Shown here: piece after piece, positions 1 to 8,057 of the stretch
Layout of the letters: every line of letters starts with the position of its first letter
How positions within the stretch are numbered: position 1 is the stretch's first letter
Source of the DNA: Tardiphaga sp. 709
GTDB lineage: Bacteria > Pseudomonadota > Alphaproteobacteria > Rhizobiales > Xanthobacteraceae
Length of the DNA stretch: 64,000 nucleotides
Direction: 5' to 3'
Assembly (NCBI RefSeq): GCF_032401055.1
Contig: NZ_CP135529.1
Span: forward strand, 5,082,501-5,146,500
Position numbers and translations under genes: made by a program
The notes under the pieces: model-generated
The model's input: only the letters and a program-made list of their open reading frames with translations
Database searches by the model: none
Told to the model about the DNA's origin: nothing

Positions 1-45
1 TTGCAGCGAACGATCGTCGATCCAGTTTTTGGATCATGCTTCAGC

Positions 46-76
46 AAAAAGGCCGCGCTCAAGAGCGCGGCCTTTT
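46..76. terminator. Bidirectional rho-independent terminator
   Basis: A perfect 10-bp stem (51-60 with 63-72) is flanked by five A on the left and four T on the right. It therefore looks like an intrinsic terminator on both strands. On the minus strand it lies just after the stop of the cold-shock gene and ends in five T. Confidence 0.85.
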
Positions 77-122
77 CGTATTCAGTCGATCAGTTCGCAA
101 GCATCAAGCTTGCGAGTGACGT

Positions 123-335
123 TTAGCCTGCGGCGCGGAGATTGTCGGCCGACGACTTGCCGGAACGACGGTCAGCAACGATTTCGTAGCTGATCTTCTG
201 GCCTTCACGCAGGGTGCCGAGACCGGCACGCTCAACGGCGCTGATGTGAACGAACACGTCGTTGCCACCATCGTCCGGCTGAATGAAGCCGAAGCCCTTG
301 GTCGCGTTAAACCACTTCACTGTTCCCATGCTCAT
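123..335 (-). CDS. Cold-shock protein, CspA family
   Basis: A 70-residue single cold-shock domain protein, the usual family length. The RNA-binding motifs are intact: RNP1 KGFGFI at residues 13-18 and RNP2 VFVHI at 27-31, with the N-terminal VKWFN typical of the family. Such proteins bind single-stranded RNA or DNA and act as RNA chaperones in the cytoplasm. The methionine at residue 3 is an alternative start. The gene has its own terminator and lies downstream of infA and a DEAD-box helicase on the same strand, a grouping that fits cold adaptation of translation. Which numbered Csp paralogue it is cannot be told from sequence alone. Confidence 0.95.
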   Translation of the reverse strand: MSMGTVKWFNATKGFGFIQPDDGGNDVFVHISAVERAGLGTLREGQKISYEIVADRRSGKSSADNLRAAG

Positions 336-555
336 GGGGGTAGTCCCTTCTCAAAGATATAGTGTAGCCCACGCAACAAATGTGGGCTGGTGACATCGAA
401 TTTTTGGAAGGGTCGTCAGTCTAGACCGGCTGCACCGGGGGATAGATAATGTCGTCCGGCCGAAAATCGATTAACTCATATTAGGGGAAGCGCCCCCTCA
501 AAACAATCCTGACGCGCACGATTTTTTGATTGCGCACGAACGGTCAGGAACGCTT

Positions 556-596
556 ACCCATCCGCGCATCGCGAGTGATCCGATGCGCGGATGGGT
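556..596. terminator. Long perfect hairpin downstream of infA
   Basis: A perfect 16-bp stem, 556-571 with 581-596, with a 9-base loop. It sits 46-86 bases beyond the infA stop on the minus strand. There is no T tract, so it may be a processing or stability element or an atypical terminator rather than a classic intrinsic one. Confidence 0.5.
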
Positions 597-607
597 TGTC
601 GTTGCGC

Positions 608-629
608 TTTAAACTGTCGACAGTTTAAA
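608..629. repeat. 22-bp perfect palindrome
   Basis: Positions 608-629 are fully self-complementary: TTTAAACTGTC followed by its reverse complement. It lies 13 bases past the infA stop and 11 bases from the neighbouring hairpin. It could be a protein-binding site or part of the infA 3' end. Its function is unknown. Confidence 0.6.
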
Positions 630-641
630 CGCTGGATGCGC

Positions 642-920
642 TTAGCGGCGACGGAACTGACCGCGCGGCGGTGCGCCACGCGGAGGACCGCCGGGACGCT
701 CGTCCTTGTGGCGGAAAATCAGACGACCCTTTTCGAGATCGTAAGGCGACATCTCGATGGTCACGCGGTCGCCGGCCAGCGTCTTGATGCGGTTCTTCTT
801 CATCTTGCCGGCGGTGTAGGCGACGATTTCGTGTCCTGCGTCCAATTGCACGCGATAGCGTGCATCGGGGAGGATTTCGGTCACCAGTCCTTCGAACTGG
901 ATCAGCTCTTCTTTGGCCAT
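642..920 (-). CDS. infA: Translation initiation factor IF-1
   Basis: IF-1 binds the A site of the 30S subunit and helps IF-2 and IF-3 during initiation. The OB-fold sequence is recognisable from [11 protein letters not shown] through [17 protein letters not shown] to [14 protein letters not shown]. The protein is 92 residues, about 20 longer than the usual 72, because of a C-terminal tail rich in Pro, Gly and Arg (from about residue 72). Many alphaproteobacteria carry more than one infA, so this may be the long-tailed paralogue rather than the main copy. It follows the helicase gene by 24 bases on the same strand, so the two are probably co-transcribed. Confidence 0.93.
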   Translation of the reverse strand: MAKEELIQFEGLVTEILPDARYRVQLDAGHEIVAYTAGKMKKNRIKTLAGDRVTIEMSPYDLEKGRLIFRHKDERPGGPPRGAPPRGQFRRR

Positions 921-944
921 TGTTAGCTCCAGATCGATCGGCTG

Positions 945-2408
945 TTAGCGTGGCCGCTGGGTGCGGTTCGGGGTTGTATTCGGTCGGCTTTCGCGGTGCA
1001 GGAAGGCAACGCCCTGCATCCCTTCTTTAGTCGCGGTTCCAGCCTGGTTGGCCGGACGTGAGATCGGCTCATGCCGTGCATTCTCGTGTCTCGCATTCTC
1101 GTTCCGACCATGATCGCGGTTCGGCTGCGATGCGCCGCCGTTGCCGCCATGAGGGCGACGACGATTGCGCGCGTTCTTGCCGGGCGCTCCGTCATTGCTG
1201 CGTGGTGCGTGCGGGGCGGAGCGACCGTTGCGCTGACCGCCACGGTTCTGGGAAGGCGACGGCCCCACGTCGTTGCGGCCTGGGGTGCGGCGGTCTTCCT
1301 TCGGAAGCGAAATGCGGATCAGCTTTTCAATATCGCGCAGATACGCCATTTCCTCGCCCGCGCAAAGCGAGATTGCGATGCCTTCGCGTCCGGCACGGGC
1401 CGTACGGCCGATTCGGTGGACATAGGTTTCCGGGATATTCGGCAGGTCGAAGTTCACCACATGGGTGATGCCGTCGACGTCGATGCCGCGGGCGGCGATG
1501 TCGGTGGCCACTAGGGTGCGGATTTCGCCGGTGCGGAACTGGGCCAGCGTACGCTCGCGATGGTTCTGCGACTTGTTGCCGTGGATCGCGGCGGCGGCGA
1601 TGCCGGCGCGCTCGAGGCCCTTCACGACCTTGTCGGCGCCGTGCTTGGTGCGGGTGAACACCAGTGCGCGATCGACCGTCTCGGTCTTGAGGATCTGGGC
1701 GAGGATCGTCGGCTTGGCGGAGTGATCGACCAGCATGATCCGCTGGCTGATGCGCTCCACGGTGGAGGCAACCGGGGTCACCGCAACGCGGGCCGGATCC
1801 TTGAGCATTGCTTCGGCAAGATCGGCGATGTCCTTCGGCATGGTGGCCGAGAAGAACAGCGTCTGGCGCTTGATCGGGAGCTTGGCGACGACTTTGCGGA
1901 TGTCGTTGATGAAGCCCATGTCGAGCATGCGGTCGGCTTCGTCGAGCACCAGGAACTCAACCATGTTGAGCTTGAGGCCGTTGCTCTGCACGAGGTCGAG
2001 CAGGCGGCCCGGGGTTGCGACGAGGACGTCCACGCCCTGCATCAGCGAACGGACCTGACGGCCCATCGGCACGCCGCCGATGGCCAGCGCCGATGCGAGG
2101 TGCATATGGCGGCCATAGGCGTTGAACGAGTCGAGGATCTGGCCGGAGAGTTCGCGGGTCGGGCTCAGCACCAGCACGCGGCAGGTCTTCGGCTGCGGCT
2201 TGATGCGGTTCTCGAGCAGGCGGTGAAGGATAGGAAGCGCGAAGGAAGCGGTCTTGCCGGTACCGGTCTGGGCGATGCCGATCACGTCCTTGCCGGTGAT
2301 GGCAATCGGGATGGTCTGGGCCTGGATCGGGGTCGGGGTGGTGTAGTTTTCTTCTTTAAGCGCACGGGTGATGGGATCGGCGAGGCCGAATTCCTGAAAG
2401 GTGGTCAA
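945..2408 (-). CDS. DEAD-box ATP-dependent RNA helicase, RhlE-like
   Basis: An RNA helicase of the DEAD family, likely used in ribosome assembly or cold-stress RNA unwinding. Visible motifs are the Q motif (PTPIQAQTIP), motif I AQTGTGKT, motif II DEAD, motif III SAT, and motifs V-VI in the second RecA domain (ARGID, HRIGRTARAG). After these comes a basic tail of about 120 residues rich in Arg, Asn and Gly, with a NARHE repeat. The frame stays open to an ATG at 2462, but the extra 18 residues look unlike a protein start. A TTG at 2406-2408 has GGAAAG nine bases upstream and begins the conserved TTFQEFGL, so I prefer it (487 aa). It is co-directional with infA. Confidence 0.9.
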   Translation of the reverse strand: MTTFQEFGLADPITRALKEENYTTPTPIQAQTIPIAITGKDVIGIAQTGTGKTASFALPILHRLLENRIKPQPKTCRVLVLSPTRELSGQILDSFNAYGRHMHLASALAIGGVPMGRQVRSLMQGVDVLVATPGRLLDLVQSNGLKLNMVEFLVLDEADRMLDMGFINDIRKVVAKLPIKRQTLFFSATMPKDIADLAEAMLKDPARVAVTPVASTVERISQRIMLVDHSAKPTILAQILKTETVDRALVFTRTKHGADKVVKGLERAGIAAAAIHGNKSQNHRERTLAQFRTGEIRTLVATDIAARGIDVDGITHVVNFDLPNIPETYVHRIGRTARAGREGIAISLCAGEEMAYLRDIEKLIRISLPKEDRRTPGRNDVGPSPSQNRGGQRNGRSAPHAPRSNDGAPGKNARNRRRPHGGNGGASQPNRDHGRNENARHENARHEPISRPANQAGTATKEGMQGVAFLHRESRPNTTPNRTQRPR

Positions 2409-2760
2409 AAGATTAATCTTTCCAAAGTGAAAGCAGGCGCCCGGCCATGATTCAAAGACCATGGGGCCAGGGAGCGCGCGAGTGTGTCTGGGACACCCGC
2501 GTGTTTGGGGCGTCAGTTCTGGTTAGCTGAAGGGGCAAGCCAGAAACCGTCGAACTGCCCTGAGGAGATCAGAGTAAAGACGGGATCAGAACACGCGGCT
2601 CGCAAGGACCTGATGATTCTCTAGGTCGTTCGATTGATATGGAACAGCAAGGCGGCGGATTCAAGGTCAATCGGCGTGAGGGTTAAAACCAGCGACAAAA
2701 TACCGCTGCATGAAATTTAGACATGAGGCAATTTTTGGTGATTATTTAAGCTGATTGCCG

Positions 2761-2785
2761 TGTGCATGATCAATTTTTCTGCACA
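2761..2785. promoter_or_regulatory. Possible activator site (inverted repeat)
   Basis: TGTGCA at 2761-2766 and TGCACA at 2780-2785 form an inverted repeat about 95 bases upstream of the sigma-54 promoter, a distance usual for an enhancer. The half-sites resemble the GCAC/GTGC arms of NtrC sites, but the spacing is wider than the NtrC consensus. This is a weak call. Confidence 0.25.
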
Positions 2786-2868
2786 AAAAATAAACAGGCC
2801 AGCCTCAGCGTTTTGCGAAAATCGGAAACCAGCGAACAATCCCAAGCACTTAACGTGTGTTCCGGGGC

Positions 2869-2883
2869 TGGCACACTTCTTGC
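2869..2883 (+). promoter_or_regulatory. Sigma-54 (RpoN) promoter for urtA
   Basis: TGGCAC, five bases, then TTGC matches the -24/-12 consensus: GG at 2870-2871 and GC at 2882-2883 are correctly spaced. Transcription would begin near 2894, about 60 bases before the urtA ATG. A sigma-54 promoter fits nitrogen-limitation control of urea uptake. Confidence 0.75.
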
Positions 2884-2952
2884 GATCTCCTTAACGCGCC
2901 GGCCGTGGGGCCGTTCCGCATTGATTTCGTCTGCGTCAGGGAGAGACCGCAC

Positions 2953-4275
2953 ATGATTACCAATTTGACTCACGCTATAGCCAAGCCGATTTCGCGCCGG
3001 AGCCTGATGGCTGCCGCGACGGGTCTGGCTCTGGGCCTGTCGGCATTTTCGCCGGCCAAAGCCGCAGACGACACCATCAAGGTCGGCGTTCTGCACTCGC
3101 TGTCGGGCACCATGGCGATTTCCGAGACCACGCTGAAAGATACCGTGCTGTTCATGATCGATCAGCAGAACAAGAAGGGCGGCGTGAACGGCAAGAAGCT
3201 CGAAGCCGTGGTGGTCGATCCCGCATCGAACTGGCCGCTGTTCGCCGAAAAGGCGCGCGAGCTGATCACCAAGGACAAGGTTGCCGTCGTGTTCGGCTGC
3301 TGGACCTCGGTGTCGCGCAAGTCGGTTCTCCCGGTGTTCAAGGAACTGAACAACATCCTGTTCTATCCCGTGCAGTACGAGGGCGAAGAGTCCGAGCGTA
3401 ACGTGTTCTACACGGGCGCCGCTCCGAACCAGCAGGCGATCCCGGCGGTCGACTACCTGATGAAGGACGAGAAGGTGAAGCGCTGGGTGCTGGCCGGCAC
3501 CGACTACGTCTATCCGCGCACCACGAACAAGATTCTCGAAGCCTACTTGAAGTCGAAGGGCGTCAAGCAGGAAGACATCATGATCAACTACACGCCGTTT
3601 GGTCATAGTGACTGGCAGACGATCGTGGCCGACATCAAGAAGTTCGGCTCGGCCGGCAAGAAGACCGCCGTGGTCTCGACCATCAATGGCGATGCCAACG
3701 TTCCATTCTACAAGGAGCTCGGCAACCAGGGCATCAAGGCGACCGACATTCCGGTGGTTGCGTTCTCGGTGGGTGAAGAAGAACTCGCCGGCATCGACAC
3801 CAAGCCGCTGCTCGGCCATCTCGCGGCCTGGAACTACTTCCAGTCGATCAAGAGCCCTGAGAACGAGAAGTTCATCAAGGAATGGCAGGCCTTCACCAAG
3901 AATCCGAAGCGCGTGACCAACGACCCGATGGAAGCCACCGTGATCGGCTTCAACATGTGGGTGAAGGCGGTCGAGAAGGCCAAGTCGATCGAAGCCGACA
4001 AGGTCATCGACGCTCTGCCCGGTATCGAAGCCAAGAACCTGACCGGCGGTACCTCGAAGATGCTGCCGAACCACCACATCACCAAGCCGGTGTTCATTGG
4101 CGAGATCAAGGCCAATGGCCAGTTCGACGTGGTCTGGAAGACCCCCGCGCTGGTGGCTGGCGATGCATGGTCGAAGGAGCTCGACGGCTCCAAGGACCTG
4201 ATCGGCGACTGGGTCGGCAAGAAGTGCGGCAACTTCAACACCAAGACCAACAAGTGCGGCGGTCAGGGTTCCTGA
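2953..4275 (+). CDS. urtA: Urea ABC transporter substrate-binding protein UrtA
   Basis: A periplasmic binding protein for urea, of the branched-chain amino-acid type (Peripla_BP_6), 440 residues. The N-terminus has a twin-arginine-like start (SRRSL at residues 14-18), a hydrophobic stretch and a probable cleavage after AKA near residue 37. The mature part reads TIKVGVLHSLSGTMAISE, typical of UrtA. The ATG at 2953 is chosen over the open frame upstream because it gives a clean signal peptide, is preceded by AGGGAGAG and follows the sigma-54 promoter. The order urtABCDE then urease genes makes urea the substrate with good confidence. Confidence 0.96.
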   Translation: MITNLTHAIAKPISRRSLMAAATGLALGLSAFSPAKAADDTIKVGVLHSLSGTMAISETTLKDTVLFMIDQQNKKGGVNGKKLEAVVVDPASNWPLFAEKARELITKDKVAVVFGCWTSVSRKSVLPVFKELNNILFYPVQYEGEESERNVFYTGAAPNQQAIPAVDYLMKDEKVKRWVLAGTDYVYPRTTNKILEAYLKSKGVKQEDIMINYTPFGHSDWQTIVADIKKFGSAGKKTAVVSTINGDANVPFYKELGNQGIKATDIPVVAFSVGEEELAGIDTKPLLGHLAAWNYFQSIKSPENEKFIKEWQAFTKNPKRVTNDPMEATVIGFNMWVKAVEKAKSIEADKVIDALPGIEAKNLTGGTSKMLPNHHITKPVFIGEIKANGQFDVVWKTPALVAGDAWSKELDGSKDLIGDWVGKKCGNFNTKTNKCGGQGS

Positions 4276-4300
4276 TCTCGCTCTGAGGTTCTGTGTTCTC

Positions 4301-4333
4301 CATCATTGCGGGCATTTTCCGCCCGCAATGATG
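4301..4333 (+). promoter_or_regulatory. Stem-loop after urtA
   Basis: A perfect 13-bp stem, 4301-4313 with 4321-4333, with a 7-base loop and no T tract. It begins 25 bases after the urtA stop. Such 3' hairpins often protect a binding-protein mRNA and let it accumulate above the permease genes. That role is inferred. Confidence 0.6.
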
Positions 4334-4373
4334 ATCCTCCCGAGACTCTTCTGACACGAGACTCCCAAAACTG

Positions 4374-4407
4374 GAGAAGGCGGTGAATCCGTCGCCTTCT
4401 CTTTTTT
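4374..4407 (+). terminator. Rho-independent terminator between urtA and urtB
   Basis: A perfect 9-bp GC-rich stem (4374-4382 with 4393-4401) with a 10-base loop is followed at once by six T (4402-4407). It lies 20 bases before the urtB start, so urtBCDE must be transcribed by read-through, by antitermination, or from a promoter inside the region. Confidence 0.8.
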
Positions 4408-4426
4408 CTTCGGCCGGGGTTTTCCA

Positions 4427-6037
4427 GTGACTGATCTCCTTTATCGTTTCCGCGCGATCGCTGTTGCATTTCTGCTGATAGGCGCGACCGCTATTCCGGC
4501 CTTTGCGGGTCCTTTCGAGGATGCCGTCGCCAAATTCGCCAATGATGATTTCTCCGATAGCGACGAAGCCGTGGGCATCATCGCAACCTCGGGCAATCCG
4601 CAGGCTTTCGCTGTGATCACCGCGCTGCAGGAAGGCCGCCTCTCCGCCGATCCCGACAGCAAGAAGGTTTATCTCACCGGCACCGACGGCAAGGTCACCG
4701 ACGCCGCGACCGGCGAGGCCGTTGCCGAAGTGCCGGCCAGTGCCGCAGCGGTGCGCCTCAACAATCGTCTTCGCCGCAACATCGAATCCGCACTGGGCGG
4801 GCTCACGCTGATGTCGCCCGATCCCGCCAAGCGCATCGCCTCGGCGCAGTCGGTGTTCAAGAGCCACGAAACTACGATGCTGCCGGTGATCGAGACCGCG
4901 CTGGAGAAAGAAACCAACAAGGCCGCCAAACAGGCCTTCACCGAGGCCCGTGCTGCCATCCTGCTCTACAAGGAAGATGCGACCGAGGCCGAGAAGATCG
5001 AATCCATCGCCATCATCAAGGGGCGCGGCGATCAGGACGCGCTGGCGCTACTCACCAGCCTGCCTGGCGACCAGACCATCGGCGTTGCGCGCAGCGCGGC
5101 CAGCGCCGTCACGGCGATCAACAGCCGGCAGACACTGTGGTCGATCGGTCAGAACGCCTGGTATGGATTGTCGCTCGGCTCGGTTCTCCTGCTCGCCGCC
5201 ATCGGTCTCGCCATCACCTTCGGCGTGATGGGCGTCATCAACATGGCGCATGGCGAGATGGTGATGATCGGCGCCTATGTCACCTTCGTGGTGCAGGACG
5301 TGATCCGCACCAGCTATCCTGGCCTGTTCGATTATTCGCTGCTGATGGCGGTCCCGCTGGCCTTCATCGTCGCCGGTCTCCTCGGCATCGTCATCGAGCG
5401 CACCATCATCCGCTTCCTCTATGGCCGTCCGCTGGAAACGCTGCTGGCGACCTGGGGGCTGTCGCTGGTGCTGCAACAGGCGGTGCGCACCATGTTCGGC
5501 CCGACCAATCGTGAGGTCGGTAATCCCTCCTGGATGTCTGGCGCATTCGAGCTGGGTCAGCTCACCATCACTTATAACCGGCTCTGGATCCTGTGCTTCA
5601 CGCTTGCCGTGTTCGCGATCCTGCTGGCCATGCTGCGTTACACCTCAATTGGACTTGAGATGCGCGCGGTGACCCAGAACCGCCGTATGGCGGCGTCCAT
5701 GGGCATCGCGACCTCGCGTGTGGATGCGCTGACTTTCGGCCTCGGCTCCGGCATTGCAGGCATTGCCGGCGTGGCGCTGTCGCAGATCGACAACGTGTCG
5801 CCCAATCTGGGCCAGAGCTACATCATCGACTCATTCATGGTCGTGGTGTTCGGCGGCGTCGGCAATCTGTGGGGTACGCTGGTCGGCGCGTTCTCGCTCG
5901 GCATCGCCAACAAGTTCCTGGAGCCGGTCGCAGGCGCCGTGCTTGGCAAGATCGCCATCCTGGTGCTGATCATCCTGTTCATTCAGAAACGGCCGCGCGG
6001 TCTGTTCGCGCTCAAGGGCAGGGCGATCGAAGCATGA
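4427..6037 (+). CDS. urtB: Urea ABC transporter permease UrtB
   Basis: The first membrane subunit of the urea importer, 536 residues, as long as other UrtB proteins. It starts with GTG, has a signal-like segment (residues 8-28), then an extracytoplasmic helical domain of about 200 residues, then a LivH-type permease domain from about residue 240 with some eight hydrophobic segments. The last base triplet overlaps the urtC start (ATGA), showing translational coupling. The terminator 20 bases upstream separates it from urtA. Confidence 0.94.
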   Translation: MTDLLYRFRAIAVAFLLIGATAIPAFAGPFEDAVAKFANDDFSDSDEAVGIIATSGNPQAFAVITALQEGRLSADPDSKKVYLTGTDGKVTDAATGEAVAEVPASAAAVRLNNRLRRNIESALGGLTLMSPDPAKRIASAQSVFKSHETTMLPVIETALEKETNKAAKQAFTEARAAILLYKEDATEAEKIESIAIIKGRGDQDALALLTSLPGDQTIGVARSAASAVTAINSRQTLWSIGQNAWYGLSLGSVLLLAAIGLAITFGVMGVINMAHGEMVMIGAYVTFVVQDVIRTSYPGLFDYSLLMAVPLAFIVAGLLGIVIERTIIRFLYGRPLETLLATWGLSLVLQQAVRTMFGPTNREVGNPSWMSGAFELGQLTITYNRLWILCFTLAVFAILLAMLRYTSIGLEMRAVTQNRRMAASMGIATSRVDALTFGLGSGIAGIAGVALSQIDNVSPNLGQSYIIDSFMVVVFGGVGNLWGTLVGAFSLGIANKFLEPVAGAVLGKIAILVLIILFIQKRPRGLFALKGRAIEA

Positions 6038-7206
6038 CGCCGCATTTCCTCACCCGCACGCTGGACCGCAGCGCCACGATCTTCCTGCTGATCGTCGCCG
6101 CCGTCGGCATTCTCATTCCGCTGTCGAACCTGCTGCTGCCGGCGGATTCGCCGCTGCAGGTGCCGACCTATCTGATGGCGCTGTTCGGCAAATATGTCTG
6201 CTACGCCATTCTCGCGCTCTCGATCGATCTGATCTGGGGCTATTGCGGCATTCTCTCGCTCGGTCACGGTGCCTTCTTCGCGCTCGGCGGCTATGCCATG
6301 GGCATGTATCTGATGCGCCAGATCGGTTCGCGCGGCGTTTACGGCAATCCGCTACTGCCGGACTTCATGGTGTTCCTGAACTACAAGGCGCTGCCGTGGT
6401 ATTGGTATGGCTTCGACATGTTCTGGTTCGCAGCGGCGATGGTGCTGATCGCACCGGGCATCCTCGCTTTCGTGTTCGGCTGGCTCACCTTCCGCTCGCG
6501 CGTGTCGGGCGTGTATCTGTCGATTATTACCCAGGCCATGACCTATGCGCTGCTACTGGCCTTCTTCCGTAACGATTTCGGTTTCGGCGGCAATAACGGC
6601 CTGACCGATTTCAAGGACATCCTCGGATTCAACGTGCAGGCCGACGGCACGCGTGCGGCGCTGTTCGCGCTGAGCTGTCTGGCGCTGATCGTCGGCTTCC
6701 TCGTCTGCCGCGCCATCGTGACCTCGAAGCTCGGCAAGGTGCTGATCGCCATACGTGACGCGGAATCCCGCACAAGATTTTTGGGCTATCGCGTCGAATC
6801 CTACAAGCTGTTCGTGTTCACGCTGTCGGCCTGCATGGCCGGCGTTGCAGGTGCGCTCTATGTGCCGCAGGTGGGCATCATCAATCCCGGTGAATTCGCC
6901 CCGGCGAATTCGATTGAAGCAGTCATCTGGGTCGCGGTCGGCGGCCGTGGCACGCTGGTCGGCGCGGCGCTCGGCGCGGTCGTGGTCAACTACGCCAAGA
7001 CGGTGTTCACATCGGGCGCCCTTGCTCCCTACTGGCTGTTCATGCTCGGTGCGCTGTTCATTCTCGTGACGTTGCTGCTGCCCAAGGGCATCATCGGCAC
7101 CTTCAATGCGTGGTCGGAAAGCCGCAAAGCCAGCAATAGCGCGAATGCCGATAGCGCCGCAGCGGAAGATGGCGTCACCAAACCTCATCTGGCGGAGAAG
7201 GCGTGA
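6034..7206 (+). CDS. urtC: Urea ABC transporter permease UrtC
   Basis: The second membrane subunit, of LivM type, 390 residues. The open frame extends upstream inside urtB, but the ATG at 6034 overlaps the urtB stop and begins a proper hydrophobic N-terminus. Typical LivM-type stretches are visible: YCGILSLGHGAFFALGGYAMG near the N-terminus and WVAVGGRGTLVGAALGA near the C-terminus. The C-terminal 25 residues are polar and probably cytoplasmic. Confidence 0.94.
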   Translation: MTPHFLTRTLDRSATIFLLIVAAVGILIPLSNLLLPADSPLQVPTYLMALFGKYVCYAILALSIDLIWGYCGILSLGHGAFFALGGYAMGMYLMRQIGSRGVYGNPLLPDFMVFLNYKALPWYWYGFDMFWFAAAMVLIAPGILAFVFGWLTFRSRVSGVYLSIITQAMTYALLLAFFRNDFGFGGNNGLTDFKDILGFNVQADGTRAALFALSCLALIVGFLVCRAIVTSKLGKVLIAIRDAESRTRFLGYRVESYKLFVFTLSACMAGVAGALYVPQVGIINPGEFAPANSIEAVIWVAVGGRGTLVGAALGAVVVNYAKTVFTSGALAPYWLFMLGALFILVTLLLPKGIIGTFNAWSESRKASNSANADSAAAEDGVTKPHLAEKA

Positions 7207-8054
7207 TGACCGTGATTGAAACGCCAGCCCCCACAACGCCGGCCTCCCACGCGCCTGCCGTGATCGATCCCGTGGTCGCAGCACGCGAGGCGGAAGCGCG
7301 CCAGAAGCGCATCACCTCGGCGCAGCTCTATCTCGACGGCGTCCATGTCTCGTTCGACGGCTTCCATGCCATCAACAACCTGTCGATGGTGCTGGCACCT
7401 GGCGAGATGCGCGCCATCATCGGCCCCAACGGCGCTGGCAAGACCACGATGATGGACATCATCACCGGCAAGACCAAGCCGGACGAGGGCGACGTCTATT
7501 TCGACGGCACCCATGATCTCACGCTGCTCGACGAGACCAAGATCGCCGAGCTCGGCATCGGCCGCAAATTTCAGAAGCCGACAGTGTTCGAGAGCCAGAC
7601 GATTTACGACAATCTGCTGCTGGCGCTGAATGTCGATCACTCCGTGCGCGGCACGCTGTTCTGGCGCGGCAGCCGGGGCGAAGCCGAACGCATCGACAAG
7701 GTGCTGGAGACAATCCGTCTCACGGACTCGCGCGATCGGCTCGCCGGCAATCTCTCGCATGGCCAGAAGCAGTGGCTCGAAATCGGCATGCTGCTGGCGC
7801 AGGATCCGAAGCTGCTGCTGGTGGACGAGCCCGTCGCGGGCATGACCGACGTCGAGACGCATCAGACCGCCGAACTGCTGAAAGCAATCAACCGCGACAA
7901 CAAGACCGTCATGGTGGTCGAGCACGACATGACCTTCGTGCGCGAACTCGGCGTCAAGGTGACATGTCTGCATGAAGGCACGGTGCTGGCCGAAGGCACC
8001 ATCGACGATGTGTCGACCAATGACCGCGTGGTCGAAGTGTATCTGGGGCGATAG
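7206..8054 (+). CDS. urtD: Urea ABC transporter ATP-binding protein UrtD
   Basis: One of the two ATPases of the importer, LivG type, 282 residues from the ATG that overlaps the urtC stop (TGATG). A GTG three bases upstream is an alternative start. The Walker A motif GPNGAGKTT, the signature LSHGQKQWLEIG, Walker B LLLVDEP and the switch histidine in VVEHDM are all present. The first 40 residues are an Ala/Pro-rich extension before the nucleotide-binding domain, common in UrtD. Confidence 0.94.
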   Translation: MTVIETPAPTTPASHAPAVIDPVVAAREAEARQKRITSAQLYLDGVHVSFDGFHAINNLSMVLAPGEMRAIIGPNGAGKTTMMDIITGKTKPDEGDVYFDGTHDLTLLDETKIAELGIGRKFQKPTVFESQTIYDNLLLALNVDHSVRGTLFWRGSRGEAERIDKVLETIRLTDSRDRLAGNLSHGQKQWLEIGMLLAQDPKLLLVDEPVAGMTDVETHQTAELLKAINRDNKTVMVVEHDMTFVRELGVKVTCLHEGTVLAEGTIDDVSTNDRVVEVYLGR

Positions 8055-8057
8055 AGT

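Larger units (their letters stand above)
336..641. other. Intergenic region between csp and infA
   Basis: About 300 bases without a convincing gene. The part next to the csp gene would be its 5' leader on the minus strand. The part next to infA holds two strong inverted repeats, listed separately. I see no canonical promoter that I would defend. Confidence 0.5.
2409..2952. other. Divergent intergenic region upstream of urtA
   Basis: About 540 bases between the helicase and urtA, which are divergent. It must contain promoters for both. It holds a strong sigma-54-type promoter near urtA and an AT-rich stretch around 2690-2800 containing an inverted repeat. No gene is supported here; the open frame that extends urtA upstream to 2857 runs through the promoter and is rejected. 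Confidence 0.6.

Noticed and set aside
2761-2785. A standard NtrC site in the urtA promoter region
   Set aside because: The arms look right, but the 13-base gap is larger than in known NtrC sites, so I kept it only as a generic inverted repeat.
2770-4077. A 435-codon open frame antisense to urtA
   Set aside because: A shadow of a clear urtA; no ribosome site and no family resemblance.
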